DNA from: Bacteroidales bacterium
Lineage (GTDB): Bacteria; Bacteroidota; Bacteroidia; Bacteroidales; P3
Assembly: GCA_009783885.1 (NCBI GenBank)
Contig: WRCN01000001.1
Coordinates: 100,821 to 164,820 of the forward strand
DNA length: 64,000 bases
Direction of reading: 5' to 3'
Shown here: positions 31,727-40,150 of the stretch, piece by piece
How positions within the stretch are numbered: position 1 is the stretch's first letter
How the letters are laid out: each line of letters begins with the position of its first letter
The notes under the pieces: generated by a model
The model's input: the letters and a program-made list of their open reading frames with translations, nothing else
Databases searched by the model: none
Told to the model about the DNA's origin: nothing
Translations under genes and position numbers: made by a program

Positions 31727-32959
31727 ATGAAAAAATTCGAAAACGTAGCCATAAAAGAGGGAAATCCCAAATGGAAAGAGTCCATCGCTCGCCAAACGCC
31801 AATTGAAAACAAACCCGGCGAAATCCGCACAGATTTTACGCGCGATTACAATCGCATTCTCCATTGCACGGCATATCGCCGATTGAAGCATAAAACCCAA
31901 GTGTTTTTCAGTGCAAAAGATGAAACCATTTGCACACGGATTGAGCACGTGAATCACGTAACAGCCGTAAGTAATACGATCTCGGAATATTTGGGTTTGA
32001 ACACTGAACTCACGAATGCGATTGCTATTGGTCACGATTTGGGACATGCACCGTTCGGACATTCAGGCGAAATGATTTTGAAAAAAATTGTTAAAAATAA
32101 TGTAGGGGCAGGGCATACCCAACCCCTACAAGAAACATTTTGGCACGAACGAAATTCGTTGCGAGTGATTGATAAAATAGAACTTTTGGAAAATTCGAAT
32201 GCCAAACTTTTAAATCTAAATCTCACGTATGCTGTACGAGATGGGATCGTTTCGCATTGCGGCGAAGTGGACGAACATTCGATTGTACCAAGGAATGAAA
32301 ACATAGATCTGAACGAGATTCAAAAGCCAGGAAGTCTGCCGCCTTACACTTGGGAAGGTTGTGTAGTGAAAATTTCCGACAAAATTTCCTACCTCGGACG
32401 AGATATTGAAGACGCTCTGCGAATGAATATTTTAAATGATGAACAACTTTCGGAGTTCCGTGATATTCTTGGACATACAAAGATTAAACATCTTAACAAT
32501 ACAACATTGATGCACAATTTTGTGGTGGATTTATGCGAGCACAGTTCGCCCGAAGCGGGTATCAAACTTTCCGATGAATTTGTGTATTTGATGGATGAAG
32601 TCAAGCGATTTAATTACAAATATATTTACAAACACAAGCGTTTGAACAATTATGTAAAGTATGCGGAGTTGATTATTAACACAATTTACGAAACGTTGGC
32701 GGAGTTGTATGACGATGTGAAAACCATTGAAAACATTGAGAAAGCGGCAAACATTCATCCGAAATTATCTGCGGCTTTTTTGCGTTGGTTAAAATATTAT
32801 ACCTTGCAATTACGCTGGGAAAAAGACAGCAAATTTCAGAACGAAATATTGTACGATTTGACCAGACGTGAAGATTATATTCAAGCGATTGTGGATTTTA
32901 TTGCATCGCTTACAGATCGCGTCGCTATTGAATTATTTGAAGAACTAACCACATTTTAG
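31727..32959 (+). CDS. dgt: Deoxyguanosinetriphosphate triphosphohydrolase-like HD protein
   Basis: 410 residues, hydrolyses dGTP (or dNTPs) to deoxynucleoside and triphosphate. HD-domain metal motifs: TRIEHVNHV near residue 65, GHDLGHAPFGHSGE near residue 105, and the downstream SHCGEVDEHS and KISDKISYLGRDIEDAL. A 30-base palindrome (32101-32130) is inserted in frame at residues ~125-135, adding VGAGHTQPLQ between the helix after the HD motif and the ERNSLRVIDKIE segment; the frame is kept. Such enzymes also occur in phage defence, but here the context is housekeeping. Confidence 0.93.
   Translation: MKKFENVAIKEGNPKWKESIARQTPIENKPGEIRTDFTRDYNRILHCTAYRRLKHKTQVFFSAKDETICTRIEHVNHVTAVSNTISEYLGLNTELTNAIAIGHDLGHAPFGHSGEMILKKIVKNNVGAGHTQPLQETFWHERNSLRVIDKIELLENSNAKLLNLNLTYAVRDGIVSHCGEVDEHSIVPRNENIDLNEIQKPGSLPPYTWEGCVVKISDKISYLGRDIEDALRMNILNDEQLSEFRDILGHTKIKHLNNTTLMHNFVVDLCEHSSPEAGIKLSDEFVYLMDEVKRFNYKYIYKHKRLNNYVKYAELIINTIYETLAELYDDVKTIENIEKAANIHPKLSAAFLRWLKYYTLQLRWEKDSKFQNEILYDLTRREDYIQAIVDFIASLTDRVAIELFEELTTF
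32101..32130. repeat. GTAGGGGC-family palindrome inside dgt
   Basis: TGTAGGGG (32101-32108) / CCCCTACA (32123-32130). Exactly ten codons long, so the reading frame survives. Confidence 0.85.
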
Positions 32960-32990
32960 TTCTTAACTCTTAACTCAATAAATATTCTCA

Positions 32991-33836
32991 ATGATAAAAA
33001 CAAACTATCACACCCACTGCAACTACTGCGACGGCAAAGCCCCATTGCGAGATTACGTGCTTGAAGCGATTAAACATAATTTTAAAACCATAGGATTTAC
33101 AAGCCACTCACCAATTACAGACGACAATGGATTTAGTATCAAACACGCCGATGTAGAAAACTATTGCAATGAAGTGAATGCGCTAAAACGCGAATTTAAA
33201 GAACAAATCGAGGTTTTATTGAGTTTCGAATTTGAATATATTCCAGGCGTTACGCGTCCGATGAAAGACGTTGCGAAATATTGGAACTTCGATTATATTT
33301 TAGGTTCTGTGCACTTGATTGTGGGCAGAGAACCTGTAACTTCGGGAAAAGATTTATGGTTTACAGACGGCCCTGACCTTTCATATTATGATAAAGGTTT
33401 TTACGAATTTTTCGATGGTGATATTCACAAAGCCGCCAAAGCATTTTATCACCAAACCAATCTCATGCTCGAAACAGAAAGTCTTGATATTATTGGACAT
33501 TTCGACAAAATAAAAATGAACAACAAAGGTCGTTTTTTCCAAGAAGACGAAAAATGGTATAACGATTTAGTGAATGAAACCATCGACTTAATCAAACAAA
33601 AAAATGTAATTGTCGAGGTCAATACAAGAGGCATGTACAAACAACGACACAGTGATTATTTTCCTTCTGTTGACATTCTGAAACGTTTGAAAAAACTGAA
33701 TATTCCGGTTACAATTGCCAGCGACGCGCATACGCCTACCGACTTGAATTTGTTGTGGGAGGATACTTATAATAATCTTTTGGAATTGGGGTTCAAGCCT
33801 GCGGGAAGGCTTGGTGTGATTGAGGTATTGCAGTAA
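32991..33836 (+). CDS. PHP-family histidinol-phosphatase
   Basis: 281 residues. PHP metal-binding motifs in order: NYHTHCNYCDGK (HxH), IGFTSHSP, LSFEFEYIP, ILGSVHLI, DIIGHFDKI and ASDAHTPTD. This set and length match HisK/HisJ-type histidinol-phosphatases (histidine biosynthesis). No other his genes are near, so a related phosphatase role is possible. It follows dgt by 31 bases and may be co-transcribed. Confidence 0.87.
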   Translation: MIKTNYHTHCNYCDGKAPLRDYVLEAIKHNFKTIGFTSHSPITDDNGFSIKHADVENYCNEVNALKREFKEQIEVLLSFEFEYIPGVTRPMKDVAKYWNFDYILGSVHLIVGREPVTSGKDLWFTDGPDLSYYDKGFYEFFDGDIHKAAKAFYHQTNLMLETESLDIIGHFDKIKMNNKGRFFQEDEKWYNDLVNETIDLIKQKNVIVEVNTRGMYKQRHSDYFPSVDILKRLKKLNIPVTIASDAHTPTDLNLLWEDTYNNLLELGFKPAGRLGVIEVLQ

Positions 33837-33844
33837 TTTTGCAA

Positions 33845-34005
33845 GGAGATGTCTCGACTTCGCTTCGCTCCGCTCGACATGACGGCGTTTTTTATAGAAC
33901 AGAGAGGGAAAAGGGGCGACGAAGTGCCCCTTTTCCATCCTTCTCCTCAAAACATGCCTCGTCATTCCGAGCGGAGCACACGAAGTGCGCATAGTCGAGG
34001 AATCT
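33845..34005. repeat. Composite nested palindrome between convergent genes (copy 1)
   Basis: Outer arms: GGAGATGTCTCGACTTCG...CATGACGGCG (33845-33886) and CTCGTCATTCCGAGCGGAGC...GTCGAGGAATCT (33959-34005). Inner hairpin GGAAAAGGGGC (33907-33917) / GCCCCTTTTCC (33926-33936). Lies between the ends of the PHP phosphatase and tsaC genes. Related elements: 53311-53470 and 60073-60220. A further hairpin with CATTTTTCTTTTG/CAAAAGAAAATG follows at about 34035-34080. Confidence 0.8.
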
Positions 34006-34096
34006 GTTTGCTGGTCTTACGATATTTGCAAGCATTTTTCTTTTGCTTCGTTTTCTCTTGTTGCGACAAAAGAAAATGAAGGTTAGAAAGATAGAA

Positions 34097-34660
34097 TTAA
34101 TCTCTTAACACTTGAAACATCCCACTCTCATCAATCTTGATAATTCGCGAAGCTTTAATCTCCGCAAATATATCGTATTTCGCATCAACAACGAAATCAA
34201 CTTGCTTGATAATTTCGGGATTGAGCGATTGAAAACCCACAGGAGATGGATCTCCCGTATGATTAGCAGATGTTGAAACAATCGGCGAATCGAGTTCGCA
34301 AATAAGTTTTTGACAAAACGGATGTTTAGCAATGCGAATACCTACACTACCATCTTCCGCAGCGATATTTTTTAATGCGCCTTTGGCTTTTGGGTAAACG
34401 ATAGTCAGCGGTTTATCTGCTGCTTCGAGCAAATCGTAAACCACAGGCGGAATATGCTCGACACAATCGGCTAAACGTTCAACATGATCAATCAAAGCAA
34501 TCATACTTCGAGCATTCGCAATTCGCTTGATGTCGAGAATTTTTTGAATGGCTTTTTCGCTTTTTACATCGCACCCCATTCCCCAAATCGTATCGGTAGG
34601 ATAGAGTATAGTGCCATCGTTTTTTAGAATTTTTACGCAGTTTTGGATGTCAGTGTTCAT
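34097..34660 (-). CDS. tsaC: L-threonylcarbamoyladenylate synthase (Sua5/YrdC/TsaC)
   Basis: 187 residues, YrdC-domain-only form. It makes threonylcarbamoyl-AMP for the t6A37 tRNA modification. Motifs: TILYPTDTIWGMGCD, the KR/S-rich IKRIANARSMIALI, PLTIVYPKA, VGIRIAKHPF and IVSTSANHTGDPSP. TsaB of the same pathway is encoded at 42417-43103. Confidence 0.93.
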   Translation of the reverse strand: MNTDIQNCVKILKNDGTILYPTDTIWGMGCDVKSEKAIQKILDIKRIANARSMIALIDHVERLADCVEHIPPVVYDLLEAADKPLTIVYPKAKGALKNIAAEDGSVGIRIAKHPFCQKLICELDSPIVSTSANHTGDPSPVGFQSLNPEIIKQVDFVVDAKYDIFAEIKASRIIKIDESGMFQVLRD

Positions 34661-34675
34661 ATATTTTTCATATTG

Positions 34676-34705
34676 GTAGGGGCGGGGTTTAAAACCCGCC
34701 CTTAC
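34676..34705. repeat. GTAGGGGC-family palindrome at the glycosyltransferase stop codon
   Basis: GTAGGGGCGGGGTTT / AAAACCCGCCCTTAC. Its right end supplies the TAA stop of the glycosyltransferase gene (34702-34704). Confidence 0.8.
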
Positions 34706-35724
34706 GGGTCAATTAATTCAACAATAGGTTTTAAATCAATATCCATCGCACATTTAAAATGCCCTTTCGGACATTGTTTGTGTCCGTGCAAACCACAAGG
34801 ACGACAAGATAAATCTTCGGAGACCTCTGCAATAACAGCATGCGGCGAACGAGGCCCAAAGCCGAATCCCAGCACAGTCGAACAGAAAAACACAATCACT
34901 TTTGCATGTGTTGCCGATGTGAAATGCAATGGCGCCGAATCGTTGACGAGATTATAATACGCATCTCTCATCAAACTTACCGATTCCAAAAACGAAAGTT
35001 TGCCTGCTAAATTCAAACTTTTTTGATGTTTGGATTTTTCAATAATTTCGTCGCAGATGCCAATATCTGTTACGCTTCCGAGAAAATAAACTTGCAAATC
35101 GGGGTCTAACTGTTCTATCAATTCAATCCAGCGTTCTTTCGGAAACTGTTTGGTAAACCACAGCGAAGTTGGTGCTATACAAATGTATTTTTGTGTTTTG
35201 TAAGGCGACATTTTGGCTTCGTCTTTGAGCGACGGATAGAGTTTTATTTCTGCCGTTTCTGTACAGACGCAATTAATTGCGTCTGTACGGTTGCCTGTAA
35301 GGTGTGAAATCAATGATAAATTACGCTCAACTTCGTGCATCGTATTGCGTTCGGAAATCGAATGTTTAACACGTTTTGAAAACAAATACGAAAATGGATT
35401 TTTCGAAAAACCGATGGTTTGTTTTGCTCCCGAATACACTGTTAAAAAGCCCGATGATGCAAATCGCTGACAATTCACAACAACATCGTAGCGCTCGTCG
35501 CGAATAGCGTTTGCTAATCGTATCAAATTTTTATATTTATTTTGAGATTTATCCCAAATCAACACTTTTCGCAAAAACGGATGATTGATAAACAAACCTT
35601 CAATTCCTTTTTTCACACAAACATCCAATTTCGCATCAGGATACCACTTGTGCAGTTTTTCCAAAATGGGCGTTATTAGCACAACGTCGCCGATTGAAGC
35701 AGTTTGTATGACGAGGATTTTCAT
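34702..35724 (-). CDS. Glycosyltransferase family 9 (heptosyltransferase-like)
   Basis: 340 residues, ADP-heptose:LPS heptosyltransferase family; adds a sugar to the lipopolysaccharide core at the inner membrane. MKILVIQTASIGDVVLITPI is the typical N-terminus, followed by GAKQTIGFSKNP, IAPTSLWFTKQFPKERW and VNDSAPLHFTSATHAKVI. A C-terminal cysteine cluster (CRPCGLHGHKQCPKGHFKC) is seen in many Bacteroidota members. A perfect 28-base palindrome (35261-35288) is inserted in frame at residues ~146-155. The start ATG overlaps the pgm stop by one base, so they are translationally coupled. Confidence 0.88.
   Translation of the reverse strand: MKILVIQTASIGDVVLITPILEKLHKWYPDAKLDVCVKKGIEGLFINHPFLRKVLIWDKSQNKYKNLIRLANAIRDERYDVVVNCQRFASSGFLTVYSGAKQTIGFSKNPFSYLFSKRVKHSISERNTMHEVERNLSLISHLTGNRTDAINCVCTETAEIKLYPSLKDEAKMSPYKTQKYICIAPTSLWFTKQFPKERWIELIEQLDPDLQVYFLGSVTDIGICDEIIEKSKHQKSLNLAGKLSFLESVSLMRDAYYNLVNDSAPLHFTSATHAKVIVFFCSTVLGFGFGPRSPHAVIAEVSEDLSCRPCGLHGHKQCPKGHFKCAMDIDLKPIVELIDP
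35261..35288. repeat. Perfect palindrome inside the glycosyltransferase gene
   Basis: GTACAGACGCAATT and its exact reverse complement, no loop. Flanking codons continue in frame. Confidence 0.9.
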
Positions 35725-37466
35725 TACTTCAATTTCATTGAGGCAATAATACTTTCGATTTTTTTTGCTAAAATTTCATCTACTTTGTCGAAATCGGCTT
35801 TGGATTTCAATTCGCCTTTCACACCAAAATAGAACTTGATTTTAGGTTCGGTTCCGCTCGGTCGAGCTGTGATTTTACTACCGTCTTCGGTAAAAAATTG
35901 CAGAACATTTGATTTGGGTAAATCTATTTTTTCGATGGAATTATTTACCAAATTTTTCACAATTTGTTCTTGATAATCCTTAATTAGTACGACTTTCGAT
36001 CCGTTAATTTCTTTCGGTGGATGGTTTCGTAAATCAACCATCATCTGTTGAATTTCCTCTACCCCGGCTTTACCTTTTTTCGTGATTGAAAGCAATTCCT
36101 CTTTGTAAAATCCGTATTCCACATACAAATCCGACAAAATATCAATGAACGTTTTTCCTTGTTCCGCTGCCCATGCAGCCATTTCAGCAATCATGAAACA
36201 CGCACTCACAGCATCTTTATCACGAACAAATTCGCCAACCAAATAACCGTAACTTTCCTCACCACCACCGATAAAACGTTTCTTTCCTTCGTTTTTAGCA
36301 ATGATGTCGGCAATGTATTTGAAACCGGTTAAAACGTCAAAACATTCAACACCGTTTTTTTCTGCAATATCTTTCAATAGTTCGCTGGTAACGATAGTTT
36401 TGACAATGTATTCTTTGCCTGTGAGTAGATTATTTTCTTTCCATTTTTTCAGTAAATAATAGATCAAAACAGAACCCGTTTGATTGCCGTTGAGTAACAT
36501 ATATTCACCATTGTCTTTGCGAATGGCAATGCCTACACGGTCGGCATCGGGGTCGGTTGCCAATACAAGCGTTGCACCGATTTCTTTGGCTTTGTCTATC
36601 GCCATTTGAAGTGCTGCTTTTTCTTCCGGATTTGGTGATTTCACAGTTGGAAAATCTCCGCTCGGGATGGCTTGCTCTTCAACAACTACAACGTTTTCAA
36701 AACCGACGTCTTTCAACAGTTTAGGAACGTGTACAATACCTGTTCCGTGAAGTGGCGTGAAAACAATTCTCAAATCTTTTTGATTTTTTATCGCTTGAGG
36801 AGATAGTGAAAGTTTTTTGATTTCGTCCAAATAAATATGGTCTATGTTTTCGCCGATTTTCTCAATTAAATCTGCGTTTCCACTCATTTTTACATCTTCA
36901 ATGCCTTTGATTTTAAGTACTTCGTCAATCACATTTTTATCGTGTGGTTCGATGAGTTGTGCACCATCGTTCCAATAGGCTTTGTAGCCGTTGTATTCCT
37001 TCGGATTATGCGAAGCCGTAATCACCACACCCGATTGGCAACCCAAATGGCGAATGGCAAACGACAATTCGGGCGTTGGACGCATACTTTCAAACAAATA
37101 GCATTTACAGCCATTTGCAGCAATAACAGACGCTGTGATTTCGGCAAATTTCTGACTGTTATTTCGTGAATCGCAAGCCACAGCAAACGAAATTTGTGGC
37201 ACATTCGGAAACGATTTTTTGACATAATTCACCAAACCTTGCGTTGCCATTGCCACTGTATAAACGTTCATGCGATTTGTGCCAACACCCATAATACCGC
37301 GCAATCCGCCTGTTCCAAATTCCAAATCTCGATAAAACGCATCGGTAAGTTCCGTAGGGTCTGTGTCGATGAGATGTTGAACTTGTGCTTTGGTTTTGGC
37401 ATCGAAACTACCGTTGAGCCATGTTTGCGCACGTTGCAGAATTTGCGGATCAAGAGGAGTATTCAT
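35724..37466 (-). CDS. pgm: Phosphoglucomutase / phosphomannomutase family enzyme
   Basis: 580 residues from ATG 37466; the frame reaches 37517 but that part overlaps the promoter. Interconverts hexose 1- and 6-phosphates. Motifs: GTGGLRGIMGVGTN near residue 50, ITASHNPKEYNGYKAYW with the phosphoserine, LATDPDADRVGIAIR (Mg2+), GGGEESYGYLVG (sugar ring) and ARPSGTEPKIKFY (phosphate loop). Size fits the long (PGM2-like) bacterial form. Supplies precursors for envelope sugars, consistent with the coupled glycosyltransferase. Confidence 0.95.
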   Translation of the reverse strand: MNTPLDPQILQRAQTWLNGSFDAKTKAQVQHLIDTDPTELTDAFYRDLEFGTGGLRGIMGVGTNRMNVYTVAMATQGLVNYVKKSFPNVPQISFAVACDSRNNSQKFAEITASVIAANGCKCYLFESMRPTPELSFAIRHLGCQSGVVITASHNPKEYNGYKAYWNDGAQLIEPHDKNVIDEVLKIKGIEDVKMSGNADLIEKIGENIDHIYLDEIKKLSLSPQAIKNQKDLRIVFTPLHGTGIVHVPKLLKDVGFENVVVVEEQAIPSGDFPTVKSPNPEEKAALQMAIDKAKEIGATLVLATDPDADRVGIAIRKDNGEYMLLNGNQTGSVLIYYLLKKWKENNLLTGKEYIVKTIVTSELLKDIAEKNGVECFDVLTGFKYIADIIAKNEGKKRFIGGGEESYGYLVGEFVRDKDAVSACFMIAEMAAWAAEQGKTFIDILSDLYVEYGFYKEELLSITKKGKAGVEEIQQMMVDLRNHPPKEINGSKVVLIKDYQEQIVKNLVNNSIEKIDLPKSNVLQFFTEDGSKITARPSGTEPKIKFYFGVKGELKSKADFDKVDEILAKKIESIIASMKLK

Positions 37467-37486
37467 GGTTTTGTCTCTTTTTGTTG

Positions 37487-37514
37487 CAAAGATACAAAAA
37501 AATTCGTACCTTTG
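37487..37514. promoter_or_regulatory. Overlapping divergent promoters of pgm and xer
   Basis: Minus-strand TATCTTTG (37487-37494) for pgm and plus-strand TACCTTTG (37507-37514) for the recombinase, 12 bases apart. Confidence 0.7.
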
Positions 37515-37521
37515 CAACGAT

Positions 37522-38394
37522 ATGGACGATTTTTTACAATATCTAAGTTCGGAAAAGCGCTATTCGAAACATACTATAGCGGCTTATCGCAACGATCTGC
37601 TACAATTCGGGGCATTTCTGAAAAGTGCTTACGATATGGAGGATTGGAATGCAGTTGAAACACCGCAAATCCGGACTTGGTTGGTCGAAATACTCAACGA
37701 TGGATTGTCGGAAACAACTGTCAATGGTAAGCTTACGGCATTGAAATCGTTTTATCGCTATCAACTCAAACAAGAAAAAATCGAAAAAAACCCTACGTTT
37801 GGCTTAGTTCGGCTAAAACAAAAAAAACGGTTACCTATTTATATTCAAGAACATCAGGTCAATAACTTGCTTTCCGAAACCTACGACCAAGAGGACTTTG
37901 AGAGCTTTCGCGATCGAATTATTATCGAACTTTTATATGCTACAGGTGTGCGTGTTTCGGAATTGGTTAATTTGAAAATTCAAGACCTAAATTTAGATCA
38001 AAAAACGATCAAAGTTTTCGGTAAGGGTAATAAGGAGCGCATTGTTCCGCTAACCGACAATGCATCGTCATTGCTTGTATCGTATCAAAAATTAAAAACT
38101 GCAATTCTACCCCAACCCAGCGAGAATCTATTTGTTAACTTGAAAAATCAAGCTTTGACCCGATATAAAATTTACCAAATCGTGCAACATTTTTTGATGC
38201 AAACACCGATAGACAAGCGAAGTCCGCACGTTTTTCGTCACACGTTTGCCACACATTTGCTCAACAACGGTGCAGACCTTATTGCTGTGAAAGAATTGCT
38301 CGGACACAGTAGTTTGGCTGCTACACAAGTTTATACACACAATTGCATTGTAAAATTAAAACAAACTTATGAAACCGCCCACCCACGGGCATAA
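37522..38394 (+). CDS. Site-specific tyrosine recombinase XerC/XerD
   Basis: 290 residues from ATG 37522, just after the -7 element; the upstream extension to 37390 is in another gene and promoter. Resolves chromosome dimers at dif. N-terminal SAM-like domain (YLSSEKRYSKHTIAAYRNDL), catalytic domain with Arg in LLYATGVRVSELVNL, Lys in GKGNKERIVPL, HVFRHTFATHLL (HxxR), LGHSSLAATQVYTH and the nucleophile Tyr near the C-terminus. No extra IntI-specific segment is seen between the second and third boxes, so it is not an integron integrase. XerC versus XerD cannot be decided by eye. Confidence 0.93.
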   Translation: MDDFLQYLSSEKRYSKHTIAAYRNDLLQFGAFLKSAYDMEDWNAVETPQIRTWLVEILNDGLSETTVNGKLTALKSFYRYQLKQEKIEKNPTFGLVRLKQKKRLPIYIQEHQVNNLLSETYDQEDFESFRDRIIIELLYATGVRVSELVNLKIQDLNLDQKTIKVFGKGNKERIVPLTDNASSLLVSYQKLKTAILPQPSENLFVNLKNQALTRYKIYQIVQHFLMQTPIDKRSPHVFRHTFATHLLNNGADLIAVKELLGHSSLAATQVYTHNCIVKLKQTYETAHPRA

Positions 38395-38406
38395 AATCCA
38401 TACATC

Positions 38407-38697
38407 ATGAACATCAACATTCAATCCTTGAAATTCAAGGCAAGCGACAGGCTCATTGAGTTTATCAATGACAAAATCGTACGTTTAACCAAGCATCTTC
38501 CGCAAGAAGCAACCGGTGCAGAGGTGGTTTTGAAATTAGAACAAGATCATGAACAAGGTAATAAAATTGTGGACATTCGTTTGAACGTTCCGGGGCACGA
38601 ATTGTTTGCAAGTAAACAAGCCAAAACCTTTGAGGAAGCGTGTTTGGAAGCTTGTGATGCACTAAAAAGTCAAATCGAAAGGATTAAGAAATACTAA
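38407..38697 (+). CDS. hpf: Ribosome hibernation promoting factor (short HPF/YfiA)
   Basis: 96 residues, short form. NIQSLKFKASDRLIEFINDKI and EATGAEVVLKLEQD with the C-terminal ACDALKSQIERIKKY match the beta-alpha fold that binds the 30S decoding region in stationary phase. Stop TAA overlaps the mnmE ATG by one base. Confidence 0.92.
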   Translation: MNINIQSLKFKASDRLIEFINDKIVRLTKHLPQEATGAEVVLKLEQDHEQGNKIVDIRLNVPGHELFASKQAKTFEEACLEACDALKSQIERIKKY

Positions 38698-40115
38698 TGT
38701 CCGATACAATTTGCGCTATTTCTACGCCGTTTGGTGTGGGGGGGCTTGCGGTGATTCGGGTTTCCGGCGAGGATGCTGTGTCACTTGTGAGCAAATTTTT
38801 GTATCCTGCCGGAACGGTACGAGGTACGAGGTACGAGGTACGAGGTGCGGTCGTTTCGGCTCCGCTCAACGACCGGTGGCTGAGTGAAGTCGAAGCCACC
38901 TCGCACCCCGCAACCCCGCATCTGAAATTCTGTGAATTTCGCGACGGAGAAACACTGATTGATGAGGTGGTTGTAACCTATTTCAAAGCACCGAAATCTT
39001 ACACCGGTGAGGATGTTGTGGAAATCGCCTGTCACGGTTCGAGTTATGTGCAACAAAAAATTCTGCAGCTTTTGGTTGCAAACGGTTGTCGTTTAGCAAA
39101 TGCAGGCGAATTTACGCAACGTGCTTTTCTTAACGAGAAAATGGATTTGTCGCAAGCCGAAGCTGTAGCAGACTTGATACACGCACAATCCGAAGGATCG
39201 CACCGCTTGGCGATTGAACAATTGCGAGGTGGTTTTTCGAAAAAAATCATACAACTTCGGCGGGAACTGATAGATTTTTCAGCACTTTTGGAATTGGAGT
39301 TAGATTTTTCGGAAGAAGATGTGGAATTTGCCAACAGAGAAAAACTATTGGATTTATTGCATCGAATTAAAACCGAAATCCAAACACTTTCCGACTCGTT
39401 CAAAATTGGAAATGCTTTAAAAAACGGCATTCCTGTAGCAATTATCGGTAAGCCGAATGTTGGTAAATCAACTTTACTCAACGTTTTGCTCAACGAGGAA
39501 AAAGCTATTGTTTCCGATATTCCCGGCACCACTAGAGATACGATTGAGGATACCTTAAACATTCAAGGCACGTTGTTCCGCTTCATTGATACGGCAGGGC
39601 TTCGAGAATCCTCCGACACCATCGAAACCATTGGTATCGAACGTACGCGAAAAACTATCGAAAAGGCGCAAATTGTGATTATTGTTGATGAGGTGCGGGG
39701 TACGGGGTACGGGGTACGAAGTGTCGATTATGGTAATCTGCATGACAAGCAAGTTATTCATGTAATAAATAAAATCGACACTGCGACTGATTTTACAAAT
39801 TCAAACGATGAAATTTTAATCTCTGCAAAAAACGGAATTGGCATTGAGAAATTGATTGAGAAATTGGTTGATTTTGCAAGCGAGCAAAAGGTTTCGGACC
39901 GAACATTAGTTAGTAACCTGCGACATTACGAAGCACTGAATCATGCTTTAACGTTTATCACAAACTCTGAAAATGCACTAAAATCAGGAATTTCAACAGA
40001 TTTAGTCGCCATTGACATTCGAGGTGCGTTGCATCATTTAGGAGAAATCACCGGAGAAATTTCTACGGAGGAGGTTTTGGGATCAGTGTTTTCGAGGTTT
40101 TGTATCGGAAAATAA
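38697..40115 (+). CDS. mnmE: tRNA modification GTPase MnmE (TrmE), with two in-frame repeat insertions
   Basis: 472 residues; with MnmG installs the xm5 group at U34 of tRNAs. N-terminal folate-binding domain (DTICAISTPFGVGGLAVIRVSG), GEDVVEIACHGSSYVQQ, G domain (IGKPNVGKSTLLN, SDIPGTTRDTIEDT, DTAGLRES, NKID), and the C-terminal FCIGK with the catalytic Cys. Two segments do not belong to the family: residues ~40-75 (from repeats at 38815-38921) and ~332-343 (from 39691-39722), both made of dispersed repeat DNA and both in surface-loop positions. The frame is intact, so the protein is probably functional. Confidence 0.95.
   Translation: MSDTICAISTPFGVGGLAVIRVSGEDAVSLVSKFLYPAGTVRGTRYEVRGAVVSAPLNDRWLSEVEATSHPATPHLKFCEFRDGETLIDEVVVTYFKAPKSYTGEDVVEIACHGSSYVQQKILQLLVANGCRLANAGEFTQRAFLNEKMDLSQAEAVADLIHAQSEGSHRLAIEQLRGGFSKKIIQLRRELIDFSALLELELDFSEEDVEFANREKLLDLLHRIKTEIQTLSDSFKIGNALKNGIPVAIIGKPNVGKSTLLNVLLNEEKAIVSDIPGTTRDTIEDTLNIQGTLFRFIDTAGLRESSDTIETIGIERTRKTIEKAQIVIIVDEVRGTGYGVRSVDYGNLHDKQVIHVINKIDTATDFTNSNDEILISAKNGIGIEKLIEKLVDFASEQKVSDRTLVSNLRHYEALNHALTFITNSENALKSGISTDLVAIDIRGALHHLGEITGEISTEEVLGSVFSRFCIGK
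38815..38921. repeat. Composite repeat inserted in mnmE (GAGGTAC tandem plus two hairpins)
   Basis: Four 7-base units of GAGGTAC type (about 38817-38848), then GGTCGTT...AACGACC and GGTGGCT...AGCCACC hairpins (about 38848-38900), then CTCGCACCCCGCAACCCCG. The hairpins match 25269-25330 in inverted order. Confidence 0.85.
39691..39722. repeat. GGGGTAC heptamer repeat inserted in the MnmE G domain
   Basis: Three tandem 7-base GGGGTAC units followed by a partial unit, encoding RGTGYGVRSV between the G3 and G4 motifs. Confidence 0.8.
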
Positions 40116-40150
40116 CATTCTAATTCATACGATACATTTTGTCTACGCCT

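Noticed and set aside
37522..38394. Tyrosine recombinase considered as the missing integron integrase
   Set aside because: It sits between pgm and hpf/mnmE far from both arrays, is the usual 290 residues of XerC/D and shows no IntI-specific extra segment near the second patch.
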